Origin: a virus
Length of the DNA stretch: 34,513 bases
IMG/VR virus record: IMGVR_UViG_3300021963_000382
Location: 1-34,513 of that record
Direction: 5' to 3' (one strand)
A program made the position numbers and the translations under genes. Positions 29,851 to 34,513 of the stretch are shown here, piece after piece (position 1 is the first letter of the stretch; the number at the start of each line of letters is the position of its first letter). The notes under the pieces were generated by a model, which searched no databases, was not told the origin of the DNA, and saw only the letters and a list, made by a program, of their open reading frames with translations.

Positions 29851-30048
29851 TTATTCTCCAAATTTAAATTCACGTATCCACTCAAATTTAGTGGTAGTAG
29901 GCATCCACTTGAATTGTTGTTTTTTATGCTCAGGTTGTTCAAAATCAGTACAGACCATGATCCAACCTTTCTCTTTACTAAAGCCAACGGTCTCAGTGAC
30001 GCGGATGACTTCAACAATTTTATCTTGAATTTTTGCTATCACAGTCAT
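29851..30048 (-). CDS. small hypothetical protein
   Basis: 65 residues, beta strand-rich at the start (MTVIAKIQDKIVEVIRVTET) and aromatic at the end (KFEWIREFKFGE). AAGGAG precedes the ATG by seven bases. It is the first gene of the five-gene operon driven by the promoter at 30072-30100. Function is unknown. Confidence 0.72.
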   Translation of the reverse strand: MTVIAKIQDKIVEVIRVTETVGFSKEKGWIMVCTDFEQPEHKKQQFKWMPTTTKFEWIREFKFGE

Positions 30049-30071
30049 GTCAACTCCTTCTAATAGAGAGT

Positions 30072-30100
30072 ATTATAACTTATTTGGGTATTATTGTCAA
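30072..30100 (-). promoter_or_regulatory. consensus sigma70 promoter
   Basis: TTGACA (30100-30095), 17 bp, TATAAT (30077-30072). The spacer contains TACCCAAATAAG, so it differs from the ATAAATC-type cassettes. It drives the phosphatase/kinase operon. Confidence 0.88.
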
Positions 30101-30109
30101 GCGCAAGAT

Positions 30110-30192
30110 AGCACCCTAGGTGCGCTAAATGTAAACTAAAGAACTATATAGGAGTATGTAAACTCAATAATGCGGTGTTTTACTAGGGTGCT
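30110..30192. repeat. long-range inverted repeat with an alternative local hairpin
   Basis: AGCACCCTAG (30110-30119) and CTAGGGTGCT (30183-30192) can pair over 63 bases and are followed by TTTAT on the plus strand. The left arm can instead form GCACC-CTA-GGTGC (30111-30123). The 200-bp gap 30101-30302 has no gene. Confidence 0.55.
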
Positions 30193-30202
30193 TTTATAAA
30201 GA

Positions 30203-30257
30203 TTCTATATCTTTTTCACTTACAGAGCCAGTCTTATCGGCTGGGTGTGATATAGAA
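30203..30257 (-). ncRNA. candidate small structured RNA (hairpin) next to the Ro60-like gene
   Basis: TTCTATATC and GATATAGAA (30257-30249 and 30211-30203 on the minus strand) close a 55-nt element. Inside are CAC/GTG pairs, a bulged A run and AGCC/GGCT pairs around a nine-base loop. The shape (terminal stem, bulge, inner loop) recalls Y RNAs that bind Ro proteins. No promoter of its own is seen and the strand is uncertain. Confidence 0.3.
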
Positions 30258-30263
30258 CGCTTA

Positions 30264-30287
30264 TAAAAACAGACACTAGGTGTCTGT
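30264..30287 (-). terminator. intrinsic terminator of the Ro60-like gene
   Basis: ACAGACAC, CTA, GTGTCTGT, then TTTT on the minus strand, 16 bp after the stop at 30303. Confidence 0.9.
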
Positions 30288-30302
30288 CTACTACTATTTA
30301 GC

Positions 30303-31730
30303 TTACGCTAAATCGTAGCGATCCTTCATAACGGTCTTCAACATGATTGCTTCTGGGGAGAAGTCATCCAAGTTGCCAGTTAGAATACTTTGTGCAATTG
30401 CTGGGCTAAATCCTGAGACTAGCGCAACACCTGCCTTGTTAAACTTAACTGGACTGTTACCGTATGCGGCGTTCAAGTTCCAGAACACAACCTTTGGGAT
30501 TGTGTAGCCGGCGCTTTCGTACTTACGTGCAATCATTTCAATTGCTGAATCATCGTGAGACACTCCAGCATCAAATTGCATATCACTGAAGATAACGATT
30601 GTACCTGGCATTTCTGCTTGAGGAACATTGTTATCAACTGCTGTCTTAAGCACCAAATCAAATGCCTTGTTCAAGTCGGTGTTAGCGACTTCACCAGTGT
30701 TCATTTGGTCAATCTTTTGATTGATGTTACCCTTTAGAGTAACCAGCTTTGGAGTACGACTGAAAGTCAAGAACGTATCCTTGAACTTACCAGTGTTCTT
30801 GTCAGCAAAGTACAATCCCAATGAGATTGCAACATCCAAACAAGTCAAAGTACTCTTGCTACCACGACCACCAGCAAGACAAGTCATTGAACCTGAACTA
30901 TCAACCATTGGCAATACATCAGCATCGCCAACAAAGTTAGGTAGTGCATCCCATTGTGCTTGCAATGCATCCAGTTCAGTCTTAGTCATAGACTTACGGC
31001 TGTAACTGTTGATAGCACCCTTCAACACATCATAGGGGAACACTGCGCCTGCGTTAATCTTAACACCGGCTTCGCCCTTAACCAACTTAGTTACATATTC
31101 AGCATAGGTTGTACCATGACGACCAAATGCCTTCTTGTAACGTGCATGTGCCACTGAAGGAACATGGTTGTAGTTGATGTTATCCCAATCGTTAGAACAC
31201 ATTTGTGTTTCAACAACATTAGTTAGAGCAACAAGGCTCTTACGATATTGCTTTGGAGTCATTCCAAAGAATTCACGGATTTCACGTGCAACATCGCCCT
31301 TACGAGGAGTCCACTTTGCAGCCAATCCATTACGGTTACGCAATGCATCGCCTAACATAGTGTATGCTTGTGCCTTAAGAGGCTTAGTCTTAAACACTAG
31401 CAAGTCATCGTAACGACCCAATTCAGGGACCTTACCCAATAAACGGCTAGCGTCTTCTGGGTTAGTCTTTTCCAAGTGAACTAGGATTTGACGGAACAAT
31501 TCACGTTCACCTGAACCACCACGTGCATCACGTGCCCATTGGACAATACGCAATGCCAGATCGGAGTTTTCAACATACGCCGCAGTGAATGCAGGGATTA
31601 TGTTCTTTCCACGGCTTGCACCGATGTTATAGAACAAATCAACGCAGGCATTTGCGGTTGACTTAAGTGCCTTCATACCGTTTGTGGTACGGGCTTCTTG
31701 GTTAGCTACTGCTTCTACAAATGTTGACAT
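30303..31730 (-). CDS. Ro60/TROVE-like vWA protein (DUF2828-like)
   Basis: 475 residues. The helical N-terminal part (ALKSTANACVDLFYNIGASR, then RIVQWARDARGGSGERELFR and VPELGRYDDLL) follows DUF2828, whose layout matches the RNA-binding HEAT ring of Ro60/TROVE proteins. Residues from 270 on form a vWA domain with a complete metal site: DSSGS (276-280), T351 and D383 in IFSDMQF. Ro proteins bind Y RNAs and misfolded RNAs. It has its own promoter, a structured leader, GC-richer codons than its neighbours and a strong terminator. Confidence 0.85.
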   Translation of the reverse strand: MSTFVEAVANQEARTTNGMKALKSTANACVDLFYNIGASRGKNIIPAFTAAYVENSDLALRIVQWARDARGGSGERELFRQILVHLEKTNPEDASRLLGKVPELGRYDDLLVFKTKPLKAQAYTMLGDALRNRNGLAAKWTPRKGDVAREIREFFGMTPKQYRKSLVALTNVVETQMCSNDWDNINYNHVPSVAHARYKKAFGRHGTTYAEYVTKLVKGEAGVKINAGAVFPYDVLKGAINSYSRKSMTKTELDALQAQWDALPNFVGDADVLPMVDSSGSMTCLAGGRGSKSTLTCLDVAISLGLYFADKNTGKFKDTFLTFSRTPKLVTLKGNINQKIDQMNTGEVANTDLNKAFDLVLKTAVDNNVPQAEMPGTIVIFSDMQFDAGVSHDDSAIEMIARKYESAGYTIPKVVFWNLNAAYGNSPVKFNKAGVALVSGFSPAIAQSILTGNLDDFSPEAIMLKTVMKDRYDLA

Positions 31731-31756
31731 ATTGTACTCCTTTCAATGTGTGTTAT

Positions 31757-31817
31757 GCAACAGGATGCGCTTTTGGTTTCATTTATGATTGAAATTTTAA
31801 AGTTGCTGAATGCATCC
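31757..31817 (-). promoter_or_regulatory. pseudoknot-like mRNA leader of the Ro60-like gene
   Basis: In transcript order: GGATGC (31817-31812), GCAAC (31806-31802), hairpin TTTCA/TGAAA (31794-31777), GCATCC (31768-31763), GTTGC (31761-31757). The first pairs with the fourth and the second with the fifth, an interleaved pseudoknot. It ends 13 bases before the ribosome-binding site AAAGGAG. The opening AGGAT-N5-CAGCAA recurs in the noncoding RNA upstream. Confidence 0.55.
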
Positions 31818-31826
31818 TAAAAAAGA

Positions 31827-31855
31827 ATTATATCACTGTTTTGATATAATGTAAA
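31827..31855 (-). promoter_or_regulatory. sigma70 promoter of the Ro60-like gene
   Basis: TTTACA (31855-31850), 17 bp, TATAAT (31832-31827). The predicted message starts just before the pseudoknot leader. Confidence 0.85.
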
Positions 31856-31860
31856 TTGAT

Positions 31861-32299
31861 TTTGGGTAAACGGGATGTTTGTGCCAATTTGTTTATTTTC
31901 TGGTCTGGCCAATCATAGCACCCAGACCCTATCAACATTCATGTTGCCTATCTAGTACTTGTGTCTGTCACTAGAAACATAGTATGTCTTTCCATTCTGT
32001 CAACTATTCCATCATCGCTTAGTTTCCTAAGAGTATTTCTACTGTCTCCCGACCACCTTCTATAGCTTTAGTTGCGTTAAGTTTAAATTGCTGAAATCAT
32101 CCCATACTGAATGAAAACAGGATCGTTGTTGACTGCTTTATTAGCCAGGGCCATCACACCTGGTTTGTTAGTCTTGCTTCAATAGCACCCTTCAACGCTC
32201 GGTGTTTTTAAGCACTCTGCTCCAGTTACTACCACAGTGTCTAACAGTTCATAGTTAATTATGAATTGCTGTACCGATCCTAAAATTTAATCATTCAAT
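31861..32299 (-). ncRNA. candidate large structured noncoding RNA
   Basis: This stretch has no credible reading frame but its own promoter. Hairpins on the minus strand include TTCATA/TATGAA (32265-32248), CCAGG/CCTGG (32163-32145), AGTA-GAAA-TACT (32043-32032) next to CTTAG-GAAA-CTAAG (32031-32018), TCTAGT/ACTAGA (31975-31951), CAACA-TGAA-TGTTG (31946-31933) and GGTCTGG/CCAGACC (31928-31902). GGATCG (32280-32275) can pair with CGATCC (32125-32120) to close a domain. Size, ornate hairpins and position beside tRNA genes recall GOLLD/ROOL-type phage RNAs; a large Y-type RNA partner of the Ro60-like protein is the alternative. The 3' end is not defined. Confidence 0.55.
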
Positions 32300-32305
32300 A
32301 CACGT

Positions 32306-32334
32306 ATTGTATCTGAATTTGTATTTGCCGTCAA
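32306..32334 (-). promoter_or_regulatory. sigma70 promoter of the noncoding RNA
   Basis: TTGACG (32334-32329), 17 bp, TACAAT (32311-32306) on the minus strand, 20 bp after the tRNA-Ser CCA end. The next reading frame is 570 bp away and has its own promoter. Confidence 0.75.
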
Positions 32335-32354
32335 TGACTTTTGGGCAAACTCTT

Positions 32355-32446
32355 TGGCGGAAGCGGTGAGATTCGAACTCACGGAGAGATTGCTCCCTCG
32401 TCTGATTTCAAGTCAGGTACCTTAAACCGGGCTCGGCCACGCTTCC
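32355..32446 (-). tRNA. tRNA-Ser (anticodon UGA)
   Basis: 92 nt with CCA encoded. The acceptor stem is GGAAGCG/CGCTTCC with discriminator G, the anticodon loop CTTGAAA gives UGA, a long variable arm GGGAG/CTCTCC marks a class II tRNA, and the T arm is GTGAG-TTCGAAT-CTCAC. Its first 25 bases also encode the C-terminus of the HNH protein. Confidence 0.95.
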
Positions 32447-32889
32447 TTTTTTCTATTCTTAGATTTATAAGTTGGTAATTGTGAATCACAATTACTACAA
32501 ACAAACCTTAGATTTTCTAATCTATTGTCATTGTTTATACCATTAACATGATCCAAAATTAATGGCATTTCTTTACCTTGCCATTCTGGTCCTATACCAC
32601 AACAAGCACATTTATATTCTATTAAATTTTTTGCTCTTATCCTAGCTTTAATGCTATGCCTAGCATATGTAGAATTTTCAACAAAAATTTGTTCTTCAGG
32701 ATATTTATCATCCCAGTATGCAGGTCTGCCTAATTTCTTTCCTAAATTCCACGGCGTGTTTCCTTTTTGTGCCCCTGCTTTATCGGAATGTCTGTGCTTA
32801 ATTTTATTGGGATTGCTATGACAGGACATCTCATGTGCTGTAAGCGAACCTTTGTTGTTTATTTCTTTATTACAATATTGGCAATTCAT
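32422..32889 (-). CDS. HNH endonuclease overlapping tRNA-Ser
   Basis: 155 residues. A C2H2-like finger opens the protein (C3, C6, H19, H24). A second zinc site CACC (C94, C97) and SNC (C131, C134) flanks the HNH core LDHVNGINNDNRLENLRFVC (H114, N120, N123). This is a typical phage homing-type nuclease. The last eight residues (EAWPSPV and the codon before) and the stop lie within tRNA-Ser. A 10-bp copy of the tRNA 5' end also occurs upstream of the gene. GAGGAAAC is upstream of the ATG. Confidence 0.88.
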   Translation of the reverse strand: MNCQYCNKEINNKGSLTAHEMSCHSNPNKIKHRHSDKAGAQKGNTPWNLGKKLGRPAYWDDKYPEEQIFVENSTYARHSIKARIRAKNLIEYKCACCGIGPEWQGKEMPLILDHVNGINNDNRLENLRFVCSNCDSQLPTYKSKNRKKEAWPSPV

Positions 32890-32954
32890 AGTAGTTTCCT
32901 CACTATTATTTATGCTTTATTGCAATAATTTACTTTTTAGGTGCGTTTATCCAA

Positions 32955-32964
32955 CACGCTTCCT
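32955..32964 (-). repeat. copy of the tRNA-Ser 5' end flanking the HNH gene
   Basis: AGGAAGCGTG on the minus strand, identical to 32447-32438, where it spans the first nine bases of tRNA-Ser. The two copies enclose the HNH gene. The surrounding gap 32890-33095 has no gene but several short hairpins (GGATAA/TTATCC, CTAAGG/CCTTAG, GCGT/ACGC). Confidence 0.6.
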
Positions 32965-33095
32965 ATTTGAATATAACTATGCCAGTACCGGACCAGTTCA
33001 CCTGTTACATTGCGTTTATGTACTATTGCTTGCCCTAAGGATTAGCTAGCTACCTTAGCGACTCATACTGGATAATGTAACTTATCCTCTGCTCT

Positions 33096-33171
33096 TGGTG
33101 GAGGATAACGGATTCGAACCGTTTGCTCCTGGTTGCAAACCAGGTGTGTTAGCCAAGTATACCAATCCCCC
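33096..33171 (-). tRNA. tRNA-Ala (anticodon UGC)
   Basis: 76 nt with CCA encoded. The acceptor stem GGGGGAT/ATCCTCC contains the G3-U70 pair that identifies alanine tRNAs. The anticodon stem-loop CCTGG-TTTGCAA-CCAGG gives UGC, and the T arm is AACGG-TTCGAAT-CCGTT. The D arm is weakly paired. Confidence 0.93.
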
Positions 33172-33181
33172 GAACGTTTAT

Positions 33182-33394
33182 TTATCTTTCAATTTTTTTA
33201 AGACGTTTAAGATACTCACGTCCTACTAAACCTTCTTCAATTTCTGTCAATGCAGTTACAGTAGGTCCTGCTTTAACATTAAGTTTGGCACGATGCCCAC
33301 TTTTTAATTCACGGACACGTTGACTTGCGATAAGAATCAAGTCATAACGATTACCTACAGCTTCTACTGCTTTTTCACTACTGATACGTGCCAT
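33182..33394 (-). CDS. rpoZ: RNA polymerase omega subunit
   Basis: 70 residues from the ATG at 33394. MARISSEKAVEAVGNRYDLI and LIASQRVRELKSGH, then TVTALTEIEEGLVGREYL, match bacterial omega closely; E. coli omega is 91 residues, so the variable C-terminal tail is shorter. Omega clasps the beta-prime subunit and helps assembly. The gene sits between tRNA-Gly and tRNA-Ala and is likely expressed with them. An upstream in-frame ATG lies within the tRNA-Gly region and is not used. Confidence 0.92.
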   Translation of the reverse strand: MARISSEKAVEAVGNRYDLILIASQRVRELKSGHRAKLNVKAGPTVTALTEIEEGLVGREYLKRLKKIER

Positions 33395-33412
33395 ATTTTT
33401 CTTTCTTTGTTT

Positions 33413-33486
33413 TGGAGCGGGATAGGAGAATCGAACTCCTGTCCGAACCTTGGCAAGGTCCCGTTCTACCATTTAACTAATCCCGC
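33413..33486 (-). tRNA. tRNA-Gly (anticodon GCC)
   Basis: 74 nt with CCA encoded. The acceptor stem is GCGGGAT/ATCCCGC with discriminator T, the anticodon loop TTGCCAA gives GCC, and the T arm is AGGAG-TTCGATT-CTCCT. Confidence 0.95.
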
Positions 33487-33494
33487 ATTATCTC

Positions 33495-33569
33495 TGGTGC
33501 ATCGTGAGAGGGTCGAACTCCCGACATTCGCCGTGTAAAGGCGCTACTCTACCACTGAGTTAACGATGC
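33495..33569 (-). tRNA. tRNA-Val (anticodon UAC)
   Basis: 75 nt with CCA encoded. The acceptor stem is GCATCGT/ACGATGC with discriminator A, the D arm is ACTC...GAGT, and the anticodon loop TTTACAC gives UAC. It begins two bases after the methyltransferase stop. Confidence 0.93.
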
Positions 33570-33570
33570 A

Positions 33571-34176
33571 TTATTCTTTTCTAAAAAACTCCACATTAGT
33601 TGATGTTTTCATGTATTGTACACTATTTACTCTTTTAAGTCTACTATCTATTTCACCAAAAACATCAAAGCCATCATCTTGCCAAACAACATAACGATTT
33701 ATATCTACGTCACTCGGAACAAAACGAACAGGTTCATTTACCAGAACAAGATATCCTCCAACCTTTAAATTGTTGTAAATGATATCTATCTCTGTTTTTG
33801 GATCCTGGACGTGCTGTAATACAAATGTACTAATACAAACATCAATTGTATTTGGCATGTTGTATGAATTCATTGGCTTGAATTTTTTAGGCTTAGCCAC
33901 ATAAAGATTAGCAAATGTAAGCATACCATTGCTTATGTCTGTACCAATTACATTGCAATCAAAGGTCTCAATGAGTTTTTTACTAACACGACCCATGCCA
34001 CACCCAAAGTCTAATACAACTGATTCAGAACTAATGATTTTTTGTTTAGCAATTGTATCGACCAAAAAGTTTGTTTCATTCTCAAACTTCTTAGGGTTGT
34101 CCGGATCAGGAGTTAATACTACATCCTTTGCATGTTCAAATGTAGTTACATCAAAAACTTCTTTGATATACGGCAT
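33571..34176 (-). CDS. class I SAM-dependent methyltransferase
   Basis: 201 residues. Motif I is VVLDFGCGMGRVSKKL, motif II is VIGTDISNGML, then IDVCISTFVLQHVQDPKTEI and GGYLVLVNEPVRF complete the Rossmann-type core. The target (small molecule, protein or nucleic acid) cannot be read; there is no DPPY-type DNA methylase motif. It starts directly after the stop of the small basic gene and runs up to tRNA-Val. Confidence 0.85.
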   Translation of the reverse strand: MPYIKEVFDVTTFEHAKDVVLTPDPDNPKKFENETNFLVDTIAKQKIISSESVVLDFGCGMGRVSKKLIETFDCNVIGTDISNGMLTFANLYVAKPKKFKPMNSYNMPNTIDVCISTFVLQHVQDPKTEIDIIYNNLKVGGYLVLVNEPVRFVPSDVDINRYVVWQDDGFDVFGEIDSRLKRVNSVQYMKTSTNVEFFRKE

Positions 34177-34311
34177 TTACTTTCCTTGACCGCGATACTT
34201 TTTGAAAGTGCGTCTAAGAGTTTTGTTCATTGAACTAGTTTTTGCACGACCACCTTGACAGGTGCGTTTAACTACTGCTTTGCGATCTTTTACGCCTGCT
34301 AGCTTAGCCAT
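34177..34311 (-). CDS. small very basic protein
   Basis: 44 residues, [20 protein letters not shown] at the start and NKTLRRTFKKYRGQGK at the end, with about one third Lys or Arg. It resembles a small ribosomal protein in composition, but I cannot match it to one. It overlaps the parvulin stop (TAATG) and abuts the methyltransferase start. RNA binding is a likely but unproven role. Confidence 0.75.
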   Translation of the reverse strand: MAKLAGVKDRKAVVKRTCQGGRAKTSSMNKTLRRTFKKYRGQGK

Positions 34312-34513
34312 TATTGTGTCCTTTGAATTAAGTGATAGCCGAATTGTGTTTGTACAGGTTGACTTAACCCGCCAACATCTAATCCAAATGTAGCATCTTC
34401 AAATGGTTTGACCATTTGACCACGACCGAATAGACCTAGATCACCGCCGTTTTGACCACTTGGACACTTGCTGTGTTGGCGTGCCAATTGACTGAAATCT
34501 TCACCATTGTTTT
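34311..34513 (-). CDS. parvulin-type peptidyl-prolyl isomerase (N-terminus outside the window)
   Basis: The frame is open to the window edge. [40 protein letters not shown] and [20 protein letters not shown] cover most of a PpiC/parvulin domain, including the conserved FGYH. Parvulins speed prolyl bond isomerisation in protein folding. Whether a signal peptide or other domain precedes it is not visible. Its stop overlaps the next ATG. Confidence 0.88.
   Translation of the reverse strand, partial: NNGEDFSQLARQHSKCPSGQNGGDLGLFGRGQMVKPFEDATFGLDVGGLSQPVQTQFGYHLIQRTQ

Noticed and set aside
33182-33472. Longer form of the omega gene starting at 33472
   Set aside because: The extra N-terminus is the translation of tRNA-Gly; similarity to omega begins at the ATG at 33394.

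Overview
The window looks like part of a large, A+T-rich, lytic tailed-phage genome of the T4-like kind. The evidence is tightly packed genes with ATGA-type overlaps, blocks of genes that switch strand, tail-fibre-like and RCC1-propeller structural proteins, T4-type nucleotide enzymes (dCMP deaminase, MazG-like pyrophosphohydrolase, deoxynucleotidase-like HAD), a tRNA cluster, GIY-YIG and HNH nucleases, and no integrase. Two promoter classes are visible. One is a near-perfect sigma70 type (TTGACA-17-TATAAT), mostly in front of small minus-strand genes. The other is a short NATAAATA box like T4/cyanophage late promoters, mostly in front of structural genes. The host is not identified. The consensus sigma70 boxes and an ErpA-like protein suggest a proteobacterium (inference).

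Layout. 1-5.9 kb (+): tandem copies of a small NERI/HFGVEE protein family, a metallophosphoesterase, a putative glycosyltransferase, a winged-helix-type protein behind its own promoter and operator, then a cupin, MazG-like and dCMP deaminase operon. 5.9-10.0 kb (-): secreted protein, Fn3-RCC1 propeller protein, membrane and coiled-coil proteins, DUF4337-like protein. 10.1-15.8 kb (+): HAD phosphatase, AbrB-like protein, an operon of IF-1, Fe/Mn superoxide dismutase-like protein, GNAT-like protein and ErpA-like Fe-S carrier, then two fibre-like proteins, closed by a shared bidirectional terminator. 15.8-24.9 kb (-): an early-type region of about 30 small genes organised as promoter cassettes. 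25.0-30.1 kb: SprT-like zincin, GNAT, PBP/S11 peptidase, TPR-glycosyltransferase (+), then an operon of metallophosphoesterase, P-loop kinase and dual-specificity phosphatase. 30.1-34.5 kb (-): a Ro60-like/DUF2828 vWA protein flanked by structured noncoding DNA, tRNA-Ser, HNH nuclease, tRNA-Ala, RNA polymerase omega, tRNA-Gly, tRNA-Val, a methyltransferase, a small basic protein and a parvulin.

The most notable region is 30.1-32.3 kb. A region of about 440 nt without credible coding content has its own consensus promoter and many hairpins, including two adjacent GAAA-tetraloop hairpins. It lies between tRNA-Ser and the Ro60-like gene. The Ro60-like mRNA leader repeats the sequence motif found at the 5' end of this RNA and can fold as a pseudoknot. 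This suggests a phage RNA-protein system with possible autogenous control. Several promoters sit so close to their ATG that the mRNAs would be leaderless, and several -35 boxes contain the stop codon of the preceding gene. Phage copies of IF-1, omega and tRNAs point to adjustment of host translation and transcription. Functional names rest on motif reading by eye; no database search was run.
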